Assembly (NCBI GenBank): GCA_025618425.1
Contig: CM046847.1
Location: 16,451,766-16,515,765, forward strand
Direction: 5' to 3'
DNA from: Heliocidaris tuberculata
Lineage: Eukaryota; Echinodermata; Echinoidea; Camarodonta; Echinometridae
Length of the DNA stretch: 64,000 nt
Below are positions 1 through 12,869 of the stretch, in pieces (the first letter of the stretch is position 1; each line of letters begins with the position of its first letter). The position numbers and the translations under genes were made by a program. The notes under the pieces are model-generated. The model did not search any database, had not been told where the DNA came from, and saw only the letters and a list, made by a program, of their open reading frames with translations.

Positions 1-545
1 CTGTAAGCTGATAAATGAATTTGATTGTGTTAAATCAGAAAATTTGTTCTAATCAAATCTACCAATCAGATTAACCTCTTCAGGGATATAGGCTATCAGG
101 CTGATACTGTTTTGTTTGGAAAAAAAGACTATTAACAAAAATATGACTGCATTTAAAAAAAAACCACATGAATATTTATCAAATTTGTAGTTCAATGCAA
201 ATATATTTCAAAGTAGATTACATTTTTTATTTGCCGGTATGTTCATCATCTGCATTTCATTACTTAATTCTACTCTTAAATGTGTAGAGTCATTCAACAT
301 AATTTTGCATTTATCACAATAAAAGTTATTACAGTAGATAACACCGGATCACAATAAAATTTACTACAATTATTACTTACAATTACAATAGATCACAATA
401 ACACTACAGAAGACTAGAAATCTTTCAATCATCTGAACATGTAAGATTACATTTATTCAATTAGACTACAAATCTTTATTATACACCTGTTTATCTGTTG
501 TAAATCTCATGCAATCCTGGAATTTGTTATAATAGGTAAATGGAC

Positions 546-991
546 CAGGGGCGGTATTCAAATCAAAAAGTGCATTAAGTCAGCATTTTACTTAGCATTT
601 GAAGTGGCTAAGTAAACTGGTTTAACTTGTATTCAGCTCAAATTTAAGCACTTTAATTTAGGAAGCCGATTTTAAGGCAAAATACTTACTGATATCTATT
701 GTGATGTCACATATCCTGTCCAAAAACAGGCGCAATAAATGCGTCACAGTAGATGTGCGCTTATTTGCTTGTGTGCAGCTTATGTATTGCTCTGCGTATG
801 TATGAAAGCCACATACCTGCCAATGCAGTAATTTGCTTAAGTCTGCTAGAGGGCTGTCTTAGACTTAGGGTAAAATACTTAGCCAAATGATTCAATTGAA
901 TACCAAAATTGCTTCAGTATTTTATCTTAGCCGAAAACTAAGTAAACTACTCATATTTCATTCTTAAGTATTGAATTGAATATGGGCCCTG
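546..991. mobile_element. MITE with CAGGGGC-ATTCAA termini
   Basis: The left end CAGGGGCGGTATTCAAAT and the right end inverted CAGGGCCCATATTCAATT match at about 14 of 18 positions. The body is AT-rich with repeated ACTTAG words. No matching target duplication is visible (AAATGGAC, ATACAATT). Confidence 0.6.
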
Positions 992-1195
992 ATACAATTG
1001 CAACCCTCTCATTATTATATTTTCATTATTACTTAATCAGATTTTCTTTTCTTCTTCTTCTTTTTTTTTTCTGTTCATGTGTAAACCAGGCTTTATGTAG
1101 TTCATTATGACTACTTCAGTATAATGTATGCTACACTACTTTTCTTTAAGAAACAACAGATTTCAACAACTTATTTCTCCTGACAATCATCTTAC

Positions 1196-1349
1196 CAGGT
1201 TTGACAGGACTGATGGTGTTAGCACTGTGTTGCCTTGACAATGCTCCAATGATTTCCACCTTCTCGCTCCTGCTCTGGTTCCTACGATTGACCAGTTCCT
1301 TGATTGAGATATCCCTGCCTTGTCCACCATTGTACAGGAATCTCTTCAC
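1196..1349 (-). CDS. TRPV-like ion channel, second coding exon
   Basis: This exon encodes VKRFLYNGGQGRDISIKELV followed by NRRNQSRSEKVEIIGALSRQ and a Ser/Thr-containing tail ending SPVKP. It is bounded by an acceptor (TTACAG|GTG) and a donor (CCTG|GTAAGA). It starts in phase 0 and ends with one base of a split codon (154 nt). The FLYNGGQGRDI-xIxELVxxRN block is the segment that in nanchung-type TRPV proteins follows the KGGGEL helix and precedes the first ankyrin repeat, so it fits directly after the exon at 34013-33816. Ankyrin repeats, six transmembrane helices and the pore would be encoded beyond the left edge of the window. No coding exon was recognised between the two, giving an intron of about 32.5 kb. 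Confidence 0.6.
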
Positions 1350-3719
1350 CTGTAATTTAGATAGTAGCTTGATTCTTCATATACATGTACAACTTAAAGA
1401 TAATCTTGAGTTTTTCAAAACTGAATTTAAACAGAATCCAACGATACTATAACCACACATTTTATGTACATGTGTATATAAATAGCATATGCTGAACCAT
1501 TCTGAAAGAAAATATGTCACTGCTGAATAATAAGTAAAGAAAACAAGGCATTACATGAAAAGCATGAATATGTCCAGACCACCTATGTTTCTACGTGTAA
1601 TTGTCCCATGTACATATCATGTTGACAAATTTAAGGGTATGCGGTTTTCCACATTTTTGCTATTATGTTTACAGTGGTTGGCATATAATGTACATGTACT
1701 ATCCCATAGCATATACATTACATGATAACAACTCACAATGATCTTGAAATACATTGTCTTGAAATGAAGCTTCACTGTCATTAATCAATGTTGGTTTTAA
1801 AGTAAATGACCATATTGTCTGTTTGGAGCCAGAAAGATGTCATCTCTGTGTTATAGCATAGAGTTAATGCCCTTTTGGCGCCAAACAGATGATGTGTTCT
1901 GTTGACCAGTTTCTAGATCAAGATTGTCCCAGCCATGTCAGAGTTTGTGTAGGAATCTCTTTACCTTAACATATACATGTATATCATATTTTACAAATTA
2001 GTCTGTATAGTAGAGGTGACTGTTTATACTAATTTAAAGCATATAGTCATTACAATTGTACCTCCTGGTAATCCAATAATTTAATACAAGGTCAAATTCT
2101 TAACAAATTTTCTTTCTTGCTGTTATCTCTAAGCACTTCTTATAAACATATGTGAACAAACATTGATCAACATGCAGGTGCATATATGCTCCATTAAAAC
2201 AACTAATGCAATTACCTGTACACTTAGACATGTATTATTTCTAAACCTTATCTTTTACCCTTTTTTTTGGGGGGGGGGGCCTTATTACTCATTTAAAGAC
2301 ATTCAATAAAACTGAAATCAAAATAAAGGATAAAACATATTCTGACCAAGTCTGGGTGGCTTTCACATAAAACCCTTATGTGGTAAATGTAGCTCTATAC
2401 CAACTACTGTACTTGAACTTGAAGCCTTATTCACAAAGAGCTCTTCTTTTTATAATCGGCAGTATGGTAAATTACTTGTAGGAAACCATTAATTTATCCC
2501 GCAGAGTAGTGCTTCATTTCATCAAACACATTTTGGTCTTCTTTCCACTTTCATACACTTTGAAACACGAGTGTGTGCGTGCACAGTGACTGAGTGGTTT
2601 CCCTTTTCATGATATAGCCTTACAGTATATTCCCACATTCACAACATTGGCAGGCCTACATACATGTATACTCTGGCTTCAATAGTTTGATATAAAAATG
2701 CAAATTGGAATTTACATGTCTATGCCATCCTGCAATCCTCTCATTTTACCCACCAATTCTTCTCTTCATGTTTTTTAATCACATGTTGCTCCATTTGTCA
2801 TACATGATGTACAATGAATGGGGCATGGATAATCTACTAGTTAGTTCAACGAGTTTGACATTTTCTCTCAGGTTTGATGCTAAATGAAGGGTAAAAGCAA
2901 TTACCTAAATGAGTTGCAGTGCAAAATACAAGCCAGCACAGCCTTTTATGGAGAAGGCCATACTGTTATGCTCTATGGTGCATGTCATGTTAGAATTGCA
3001 CTGGGTGTTACAAGTGATTTTATGATATCAACCAGTCGATACATGTATCTTGAGTAATAAAAAAGTTCATTGAACATAAAAGATATTGGTGCTAAGCTGT
3101 AGAATGGCGATTCATGCTCCAAAAATTTAATGGAAAGGTTGTGTACATGTAGGCCTATTTCATATCCAAGTTTGATCTTAATGCCCTTTGACAAACCAAT
3201 TTGTACATACATGTTGTAGTTGCTACTCTCTACTCGGATGTGTACATGTACATGGCAAGAAGTATATTAAATGTTTATAAATAGCAAATCATCTCCCACT
3301 AGCTAATGTGCAGATCTATGACAAAGAGAAAAAAATCTTACAATTTAATGACAACAAATGACAGAGAAAAAACAAACAAGTATGAAATACAGCTAAAATT
3401 GTTAACCATGACAATTGATGCATTGTCAATCCTAGGACTTCCCAAATAGTATTTGATTAGATATTTACTTCATTTCCCAGTTCCTGTCTTCCAAAATGTG
3501 TTTGGAACTCAATAGATCCTTATACATGTAACTGAATTCAAAATGACCCATTTAGAGGTTTGAAAATAATTATAGAATTTCATTTTCCTATCAACCTCAG
3601 GAGATATCATGCAACTGAGGACATAAATACACAGATGGTTTTGCAAATTTTGTGTCCCAGTTTACACCTCCTATTTGACCCAGTAGAGCAGTCCCTATGA
3701 TTAGCTTCATGATCAGACA

Positions 3720-3777
3720 ATCAAAAATAACAACGACGACGACGACGCCGACGACGACGACGACGACGACGACAACG

Positions 3778-3821
<44 letters not shown>

Positions 3822-3895
3822 AATAATACCTGCATTTATATGGTGTTTTCCCAGTTGGTAACTGATCAAAGCGCTTTACAGTGTAATATACAGGT
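3720..3895 (+). repeat. (CGA)n(CAA)n tract plus short interspersed tail
   Basis: Triplet runs at 3732-3820 lead into TAATAATACCTGCATTTATATGG and CAAAGCGCTTTACAGTG, a tail found beside microsatellites in many invertebrate genomes. Homopolymeric peptides read across it are not genes. Confidence 0.8.
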
Positions 3896-4086
3896 TCCAT
3901 CTCATTATAACTACTTAGGAATAGAAACAAGATGTGTAGCTTCACTCCATTGCCTAATTTGTATGCAAAAAAGGATGGCTTACATGTACTAAAGTACATG
4001 TAAGCCAAAGTGATCTTCTGATTGTCAATTTACTTTTACAATACTTATGTAGTCTACTTACTTCAAAATTGAAGAAATAATCTTAA

Positions 4087-4280
4087 AGGGGACCAATCAC
4101 CACCCCCTTCCCCTGAAAAAGGGATAAACAAATGATGTGTCTATCGTTAGAATACATCAAATCACAATTTGAACATTAAACTTGCAATAACTCATTCTAA
4201 AATATTTGAAGCTGAAATTTTGAATATATAGGACCATGGAATCCCCAAAATACAAAGGAAGGACATTTGGTGATTATACC
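4087..4280. mobile_element. Short TTAA MITE with ACCAATCACC terminus
   Basis: TTAA|AGGGGACCAATCACCACC at the left and TTTGGTGATTATACC followed by TTAT at the right. The terminal GACCAATCACC resembles the 34910 family, but the body differs and the right end is diverged. Confidence 0.55.
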
Positions 4281-4507
4281 TTATTAACATTATTAATTTT
4301 ATTGAAAACATATATTATTCATGTACACTATTTACATATGTTCTACCAAGCAGCATGAAATTATGTTTTCTTTATCAAACAACATTATTGAACAGTATTG
4401 TGTCCATCAGTAGTCTTCATATACATGTAGCTCCTACTGCAATTCACAAGCAAACAAGAGGGATTAAATGTTGACTTTGAGTGAAGTGATGGGATGACAA
4501 TTAACAG

Positions 4508-5641
4508 CAGGGGCGTCGCTAGAACATTTTGAATGGGGGGTGTGACACCCAAATTTGCCAACAAATTTTTAGGGTGTGACACCCAAATTTGCCGACAAAA
4601 ATGCTGCACCCTAATCCCCCTCCCCCCCAAAAAAAATAATAAAAGAAAATGACACATGTAGAGATCTTGATCATTTAGGCCCATTTTTGCAAGGAGGGGG
4701 CTTATGCCTTTTGACTGAATATCAACTTTTCAATTTCTAAATTTTTGCGAGCGAGCAAAATTTTAAAAACTTTTTAAACAAAAAATGTGCAGAAGTTACA
4801 TACAGAAGTTACATTATTATCTGGGAACCTCGCTGCCCAAATATGTGGATATTCTGGCACCTAACTTCGCTTCCCGAATATGAAGTGGTGGTTGCTCGAA
4901 TATCGAAACTTTGAAAATCTTCGGGAAAGGGGGGCTGCAGCCTATTGCTGAGCCCGAACATCAACCTTCTAATTTCTTCATTTTTTTCAAGCGAGCGAGC
5001 AAATTTTTAAAAACTTTTTGTACAGAAAATGTACAGAAGTTAGATTATTATCTGGGAAACTCGCTGCCCAAATATGTGGATATTCTGGCACCTAACTTCG
5101 CTTCCCGAATATGAAGTGGTGGTTGCTCGAATATCGAAACTTTGAAAATCTTCGGGAAAGGGGGCTGCAGCCTATTGCCGAGCCCGAACATCAACCTTCT
5201 AATTTCTTCATTTTTTCAAGCGAGCGAGCAAATCTTTAAAAAACTTTTTGTACAGAAAATGTACAGAAGTTACATACAGAAGTTACATAATTATCTGGGA
5301 AACTCGCTGCCCAAATATGTGAATATTCTGGCACCTGGAGGGGGGGAGGGGGCTGCAGCCTATTGCTGAAGGGGGACGCCTTTTGCCTGAATACTAACAT
5401 TTCCAGTGTTTTTGCGAGTGAGCGAGCAAAAAAATTTGCCAGTTTTTCCTTTTTTTCTTTCCTTCCCTTTTCCTTTCCTTCTTTTTCTGTTTTCCTTTCC
5501 TTTCCCTTTTTTTTTTCTTTTCTTTTTTCTTCTCCTTTCTATTTTCTCCTTTTCCCTTTCCTCTTCCCTCTCCCTTTTTTCCCCGCTCCTTTTTAAAAAT
5601 TTGTCGATAGAGGTGGCGCATCAGCTGCTAGTGATGCCCTG
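4508..5641. mobile_element. Non-autonomous hAT element with internal tandem repeats
   Basis: The ends are CAGGGGCGTCGCTAG and, inverted, CAGGGCATCACTAG. The flanking 8-bp target duplication is ATTAACAG / CTTAACAG (7 of 8). Inside, a unit of about 235 bp (GGGGGCTGCAGCCTATTGC, GCGAGCGAGCAAA, GTACAGAAGTTACAT, ATATGAAGTGGTGGTTGCTC) is repeated about 2.5 times at 4700-5345, then a pyrimidine-rich stretch runs to the right end. Confidence 0.85.
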
Positions 5642-7118
5642 CTTAACAGCCATCATCTATTACAGGAATTTTCTCACTGTCAGCTGAATGTCATAAGTGA
5701 TTTGAGGTTATTTTGCTTTTTTGAATGACTTCCAAAGCAGTGAAAACTTGAAAAGGTACAACTGAATGTAGCTTTCAAAAGAGGTCTGAAAAACTAAAAA
5801 GAGCTCTGGTAAGACAAAGAACAATGAAATACATAAAAGTTTATGTGAGGAAATCTCACTTTTATAGTTAGCAATATACAATTGATACAAAAAAGGAGAA
5901 ACAAAAAATTAGTCTTTGCACTTTAATAGTAGAAAAAACAAATGGTAATAGGGCTATGATATCACAACCTCATAACAGACTTGCTAGTTTGTCTATATCA
6001 GACATCTATCTTCGTATCAAAAACAAAGTTGTAACTTTCCTACACTAAGTATTGGCAGTCATATTTTTCTGCTTTTATTGAAAGAAAGTTATTCTAAGGC
6101 GAACAGAGGTAAAAAAAAAAGTTCTTGTTGAATAACACTATGTAACATGCTATTATTTAATGCCCTTCTGGCTCTCAGCAGTAGATATGCACCTGTTATC
6201 AGTACCTCTGAATATATGGAGAGTCGGTCTAATATAGGTCAGGGCATTGGGGTCAAAGCACTTTCTACAAGTGTATAGTCTGCTACTTGACTTGCTTTGT
6301 TTATATGACCTGATAAAGAGGTCCTCTAAGGAGAAGGTCATAAAACCACAGACTTGATTGGTTTATTGGACAGGCTACCTCAGATGACCAAACCTGATAA
6401 GAGTAAATGAGACAATAGTCTAGCATCACAGACCCACTTACAGCCATTAGTATAACATGTTACATAAAGCTTACACTGGCACAAAATTAGGCAGACAGGG
6501 GTACAGTACTTTTGGTGTATTACAGTTCTACTGTGCATGGCATGTGTGAGTTATACATATATATACAGAAAGAATATAATGGGCACCAAATCTTCCAATT
6601 CCATTCAAGAGTATATAATTACACACTAGAATGTTGAAGCCTACATTCCATGTAAATATCTATCATATATTACTGTAAGGCCTCGTGGGGGGTATCGTAC
6701 GTAATTCAACGGGATTCGTACACTGTAAAGAGGGGATTCTATGTCGAAGAAAGGCTTTTTTCCCGCTTCTTCCGTTGCATCGTGTCCAGCTCTCTGCTTG
6801 GATGTGCGGAATGGTATTCGTTTGGCCTATATTTGTCCCGTTTGCTTCAAAATCACGGTGTTTTACATGCCCAAACGCCATTGACCTGCGTGGTTTGAGA
6901 CGATTTGAACTATCGCAGACGTCGACATCCGTACACGTCTTTCTTCTCTTTATTCTATATTTTTTATCATTTTTCTCATTATCTGTTAATAATAAAGGGC
7001 AGTTTGGGTGCTTCTGACAGTTCTTAAATTCAGTGAGATGTTGATTTTGGTGGCGCAAAATTTGGTGGATACGGACATTTATATATCATTACTAAATACA
7101 CACCCTGGAACAGGCAAT

Positions 7119-7215
7119 CCGTGATAGCTCAAGCGGTAGCGTCACTGCCTCACTTATGGAAGATCAAGAGTTCGAATCTAACTACAAGAAAACTTTTTTA
7201 TTTTTTTTTTCTTTC
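7119..7215 (+). repeat. tRNA-like sequence with T-rich tail (SINE head or tRNA pseudogene)
   Basis: TAGCTCAAGCGG (7130-7141) fits the A box and GAGTTCGAATCT (7170-7181) the B box of a pol III internal promoter, spaced as in a tRNA. The cloverleaf cannot be completed. A T-rich stretch follows. A functional tRNA is not supported. Confidence 0.55.
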
Positions 7216-8589
7216 TTTTTCTTCTTGAGTTTGATTTTGAAACAGTCATTGTCATTGACTTAAGATCAAAAGAAGAATAAACAGAAATAGACGAATTTTC
7301 GCATCTCACATGTGACAGGTTGCACAAAATCAGGGGCGGAGTGGAGTCCGTTATACTGAGTTTTATAAGGACGAATTATTTTCGCATTGCACTTAGACAG
7401 TTTGCACATAATTTGCACCGAACATCGCGATCCACGGTGTTTTTGTTGGTTGTTATCATCTTCCATGCATCCAAAATTCACATATAAGTTAGACGCGAAA
7501 AGTTGTATTGTTCGGATCTGTCCATGATTTTTGTTATGGTTTGCAATACTATTTAGGCCAGTGCCTAAGCCAAAAGTTGTTAAATTTCAAGTGAGTCCGG
7601 ACCGTTCCACGTTTAGTAACAGTTACACTGTCCTTATGAAATTAATTAAAACATATCCAGTATCAATTCATTGCATTTATCGCAAGTTACTAAATTTATA
7701 AAGACTAATTACCCCCCCCCCTAAAAAAGCTTATTAAACTGAAATGTCAAATTGGCTGTCTATTATATTAAAAGAAAAAAATATATATAGAATAACATTA
7801 GGTAACCTGATAAATGTAAAGATTTAAATAATACTGAAAACAAAGTAAAGTAAAAAAAACTAAGTTATTTTTATGATTAGACACATGACTTTCTTTTTTT
7901 GAACTAACTTTGTGTATCCTTATAACTCCATTCCATTTCTCCACTACAATGTACTGCTATCATTGATAAAATTAATTTTGATCATATAATAATAAATAGT
8001 AAAAAAAAACTTTCTTAAATTAAAATATATCAAAGTCATTAACACCCAAATAATTACTTCAAATAACTTTTATTATTATCTGACATTAAACCTATTTCTT
8101 ACTCTTCAAAACATGTTATGTATAATAATACTTTTAGTCATGTACATGTATTTCATTCTACATAAAACAACATTGTGTAAACCATTGTTTTAGAGCTACG
8201 TAAGAAAACCTATAAGCCATTTTCTTGCTTACAAAAATAAGGTGTTCATTGATGTATATTATAAATGTATCTTCAACTACAAAATACAAAAAAAAAGGAA
8301 CGTTATTTAATAAACTATCTTTAAAAAAAATGCAATGTGTTGAAAATGTTTTCATTAAAAACCAAATGTTTCATGTGTGTGCAACATTCCTATAAAAAAA
8401 GGAATAGAAAATCTATGAGACATTTGAGAAAATGATGTCAACAAAATATTTCCCTTCTTATAAATAAAAAATATAGATAATTAAATTTTTTAAATATAAA
8501 TAATCACTCTTTTTTGCTACAATTACCCTCCCTGCCCCCCAAAAAACTCTATTTCTTGACAATTCCATGTTTACCTCAATCTTTTTTCC

Positions 8590-8764
8590 ACACCACTACC
8601 ATCTTCCATTCTCTCCCTCTCTCACTCTCTCTGTCTGTCTCCTCCTCTCTCTCTCTCTCTTTTATGTTTCTACCTCTAAACTCCCTACCCTTCCTTCCTC
8701 TAATACTATTCTAAATGAAACTAAAACTATACCTTCTATTGCATCAACCGTCACTATCTTTCTA

Positions 8765-8801
<37 letters not shown>

Positions 8802-8900
8802 TCATTGCCTCACCCTTCCTCCCTCTCTTTATCTCCTCTCTTTTTCTTTCTTCATTTTCTCCCTCTCCCTATTGTCCCTAATTATGTTTCTATCTGTCTC
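8590..8900 (+). repeat. (CT)n-rich low-complexity tract
   Basis: CTCTCT runs at 8610-8660 and 8770-8800 within pyrimidine-rich sequence. Similar CT-rich stretches occur at 11790-11900, 55790-55890 and (as GA) 52050-52220. Confidence 0.9.
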
Positions 8901-9623
8901 TCAATCTTTACATAATATCCCAACCATATACTAAATCTTCATCTCTCTCTTTCTTTTATTTCCATTTCGTCTACCTGTCATTTTTCATGTGTATTTCTCC
9001 CCCTGTCTTTTTTTAATCTACTTTTCTATATCCCCCTACTATCTTTAAAGGTAAGAGATAGTTTTGGGAAGCTCTCAAAAACTTTTCGTGAGATTTCTTT
9101 GATTTTACTTAATAAATAGCAGGGTACTAACATAACTAAGATACTGTGAAGTTTTTTCCTCCTCAAGTGAAGTATTTATCGAATGAAAGGTGAAAAGTAA
9201 TAAAAATCCCTGGCCCAAAAAAGAGGGGATGTAAATTAAAACAACGGCCACACACATAACGCACATGGGGATTGCCGTGTGTTATAGAATACGCTACACA
9301 CAGTGCGAAGCGCTGGGTTTATTGTGCGGGGAACCTTCGGGTGGATATGGTCTTAGCGTGAGGCAGTGAAAAGCCGTTACCAAGCGTTTCTTACAGATAT
9401 TTACACTAAAATTTGTTCGAAATCGTGAATGGAATGTTAAAATAATCTCGTACATGTGTCTTATGGTAAAAGGAGAATAGTATGTGACTATGTTAGATAA
9501 GTTTCTTGCCAGTATTTTTTTTGCTACCGAGACTGTCTGTGAGCTTTAAACTTTTTAACTAAACATGCCAAACAGGAAAAACAACCTTAAAACAAAACTT
9601 TCTTTTCTTAAAGATGATATGAA

Positions 9624-10015
9624 CAGTGGCAGATGCAGGATTTTCCAAGAAAGTGGGGCCCCCAAAAGACCCACTTTTTCTTCAAAAATCCCCCCCCCCC
9701 AAAAAAGGTAAAAGGTCACCACCATTTCCAACTTTCCCATCAAAATTTTTTTTGACAGTCAAGTAAAAATAAAGAAAAAAGAAAAAGAAAAAAAAAGGTC
9801 AAAAGTCACCACCATTTCCAACTTTCCCATCAAAAACATATATGAAAAGTTAAAAAAAAAACAAAAAAACCCATCACTCCAAGCAACCCCCCCCCCCCTC
9901 CTTGAGGCCAAGGGGGGGGGGGGCGGCAACAATTTTTTTGTACAAACTTTTCTGTGACTTTTTCAGAAATTCCCACCAGGGGGGGAGGGGCCGAGGACCC
10001 CTGCGTCCGCCACTT
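9624..10015. mobile_element. hAT MITE, 392 bp
   Basis: The terminal repeats are CAGTGGCAGATGCAGG and, inverted, AAGTGGCGGACGCAGG. The target duplication is GATATGAA / GATATGTA (7 of 8). The interior has a duplicated CACCACCATTTCCAACTTTC segment (9718, 9808) and C/G runs. Confidence 0.85.
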
Positions 10016-10165
10016 GATATGTATATATGTAAAAATATACAGGCATACATGCTGCAGCAAAATTTGCAACAACAAAAAAAAAAAGCAGAAAAAAAGGAAA
10101 ACATACAACAACCTATCATAATTGTTCCTCACAAACCACAATGCCCATCCTAAAATTTCTTTCAA

Positions 10166-10225
10166 AAACCCGTGGAATTTCCACGGGTTGCGCTAGTCTA
10201 TAATAATTAATTCGCTAAGGCGGCG
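10166..10225 (+). repeat. Hairpin motif CCCGTGGAATTTCCACGGG with CGCTAGTCT, copy 1
   Basis: A perfect inverted repeat is followed by TTGCGCTAGTCTATAATAAT and CGCTAAGG. A related copy is at 12306. A hairpin just before CTAG-T is like a Helitron 3' end, but the similarity between copies continues beyond CTAG, which argues against this. Confidence 0.5.
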
Positions 10226-10900
10226 CGGGCGTTGCACGACGACGTCGCGTTGGCAGCAGGTGCGCGATCTCCTGAACGACCAAACCCCATTGGCCCGCGT
10301 GCTTTGCCTCGCCGTCGACCGAATCAGACGACGATTGCGCGTGCGTCCGGCGAACGGTACGTAGTGCAGACTCTGTATTTCTCACCGGGGGAACCCACGT
10401 AAGAAAATAATTATGCCATGGGTATGTTCAGTAGAGGTCCGTGGTATGTACTTACGATTTGTGTCATAGTCCGCTTTGTGATTAGTATACCATATAGGAG
10501 TAACACCCACCAGACTGCGGTGTAATCTCAATGCAAGCTCAGTGCGACGCGACTTATACACACAACCATATATAAGGCATACAATACAATACACTGCATG
10601 GCACTCAACTTGAGATGACCGCGAATTCCCGAGCGAACTCATACATTCTAAAGATGATTTTGGACGTGAGTTATACTATTTAGAACTAAATAATGTTAGA
10701 AACTGTATTTATAGACTGTGTTTGTCTCTATGTTCTCTGTATAGTTAACTGATGAAATTCTTCTCTTTTTAGCCGGACTCTGTCTCGGCGTCGTTGCACT
10801 CTGCTCTGAGCAGTACCAGCATGCACTGCAGCCTTGGCTGCTTGAAATAACTACGGGGAAGAAACCTGCAGTAAAAGCTGTTTATTTCGAGATTTTAAGG
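10200..10900. other. GC-rich island inside the TRPV-like intron
   Basis: 10220-10380 is dense in CpG (GGCGGCGCGGGCGTTGC, GTCGACCGAATCAGACGACG). Downstream are possible splice donors (CCCACGTAAG at 10393) and acceptors, but no protein-like frame. It could be a promoter for a non-coding transcript or the edge of a transposon. Confidence 0.3.
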
Positions 10901-10934
10901 TTAACTTTGGACCCTTTGGGGGGTATGTGAATGT

Positions 10935-11113
10935 AGTCTGCAAGCACAGACCCTAATTTGACACTTTATCAGAAAATCATTGTGTCTTGAGAGGAGCCTA
11001 ATCCAGCTACCTACTGGTCGTGTCAATATAGGAGCAGCTACAGTACATGGCCTATGGTAGTCTTACAGCGCAGACTCTCTTGTACGACTGACCAGGGTTT
11101 GTGCCTGCAAACT
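10935..11113 (+). mobile_element. MITE with AGTYTGCARGCACARACCCT termini, copy 1
   Basis: AGTCTGCAAGCACAGACCCT at the left, inverted AGTTTGCAGGCACAAACCCT at the right. AATGT flanks both sides. An inverted copy is at 27076-27234. Confidence 0.8.
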
Positions 11114-11133
11114 AATGTGAATGCATCATTCAT

Positions 11134-11134
<1 letters not shown>

Positions 11135-11170
<36 letters not shown>
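11135..11170 (+). repeat. Poly-C tract, 36 bases
   Basis: Uninterrupted C run next to the AGTYTGCA MITE. Comparable tracts are G at 16206-16248 and C at 30689-30719. Confidence 0.97.
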
Positions 11171-11360
11171 ATTGTAGAAAAATAAACTCACAGTATAGAT
11201 AGCACTAGCAGGGGTGAAGGATGGGATGGGCGATGCGGGATTATGTGAATGCATCAATCATTTTTATTTTCATTGTATTTGGGACCTATCTATGCCACTG
11301 GCTGCAGGAGAGTGAGGGCAGGGGCATGATAGGGCCTGCCTTCACCATCCACCATGTCCA

Positions 11361-11440
11361 ACGGCGGATCCAGGATTTTGTGAGGGAGGGGCCAGCGCCG
11401 GGTCAATGATTTTGTGATGGCCGGGAGGGGGCCCAATATT
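11361..11440 (+). mobile_element. Solo fragment of a GCGGATCCAGG-type element end
   Basis: AACGGCGGATCCAGGATTTTGTGAGGGAGG resembles the left ends at 53526 and 9624, but no partner end was found nearby. It is probably truncated. Confidence 0.4.
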
Positions 11441-12305
11441 CGGAAAATTCATACTTCTGTTTTTGAATACTTTTCATGTGTATCGTAGGATGTGATTGAA
11501 CGCATGTATTGCTCATACATGTAAGTGTTTGATTGAATTTGAGAATTATAATATGTGTTGGTGAATCTTCACTCGATTACTTATAGAAAATATATAACTA
11601 CTACCAATTTCTAACTAAAATTGTATTTCTTGCTATAGACTAAGTAATGAGCGACCTCTGTGATGACAACAATATTCCATACACAAAATATACATAACTA
11701 GGCCATAGTAATTAATTTTACAACTATATTTAAGTTCTAATAATAAAACAATAAGCTAAATGGAAACACTAACATCAATCTTTATTCCACTCTCTCTCTC
11801 TCTCTTTCTGTTATGTTTATATTCTCTACATCCATTCCTCTCTCTTCCTATCTGTCTACCCCCACTCTCTCTCTCTCTTTCTCTCTCCCTCCCCCTTTAT
11901 GTCATAATGATATCTAACATAAATTATGTACATTACATAACATTATACAATATTTTTAACTGACTATGTGGGTATGTGGGTAAGTAATTGTGACCATGAG
12001 CATGCACGTATGCGTGTGTACGTGTATGCATGTTTTTCTGAGTGAATGCCTGTGTGTATATAAACATGATTTTGTTTATAACAATATAAGGGTGTGCCAT
12101 TTGAACAAAAGATTGACAGTTACGTGCATCTATCTAAACGTTGTACTATGTCTGTCGTCAATCTTCATAACCATTTTCGTTTACATTTAGAGCAATTTAG
12201 TGATAATTTCATTTAACAACAACAAAATGAATAAATAAATTAAAAAAACTCAAAAAATGTACACATCGATTGTGAAAATGTTGAATGTGCAATGTAAAAA
12301 AGGAA

Positions 12306-12360
12306 CCCGGGGATTTCCACGGGTCCCGCTAGTCTTTACATATAATACGCTAAGGATTTG
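12306..12360 (+). repeat. Hairpin motif with CGCTAGTCT, copy 2
   Basis: CCCGGGGATTTCCACGGG, then TCCCGCTAGTCTTTACAT and CGCTAAGG. Same order of blocks as 10166-10225. Confidence 0.5.
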
Positions 12361-12869
12361 GGGTCTTTTTTTGTGTTTGAATAGGCGCCTCCCCTGGCTC
12401 TTTAGGTCCCCACCTTTCGGTACCGACGGGCGGGAAATAGTCCCCACATGGTTGGGAGGCACTTTTTAAGTGCTGAAGTATCGTCCATATTTCATAAATT
12501 CATTTTTAAACATTGAATTTCCGGAGGGAGTAATATTTCTGTTGATGGAACAGCTCACTGTCGTAGCACGGAAAAAGTACCTTCTGTTATGCCCCCAACC
12601 CATACCGATTACCTGTGAAAGAGAGAAACTTCATCGGTGTATTGCCAGAGAACAACGAGACGTATTCTCCATGGCATATCCGCATGTGTATATTGGCTTC
12701 AGTGTATACAGCACACATGTTATTTGTTCGCACATGTACATGTACTGCTCCATGTACTATTTGTAGCTTCATGGTTATGTACTGTTCACACCGACGCCGA
12801 ATGTCGCGCTTTAAATCGGCGATCAATTCGGCGTCATTTTTGTTTACTTTTCAAAAAATCTCACGATCT

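Noticed and set aside
3597..4008. Poly-Val, poly-Cys and poly-Arg frames
   Set aside because: Triplet-repeat translation in three frames of the same (CGA)n(CAA)n tract.
6663..7058. Overlapping 110- and 131-residue frames on opposite strands
   Set aside because: Both open by chance in a GC-richer patch; no family resemblance, signal or splice pattern was recognised.
7119..7192. Possible tRNA gene
   Set aside because: A and B boxes are recognisable, but acceptor, anticodon and T stems do not close; kept only as SINE or pseudogene.
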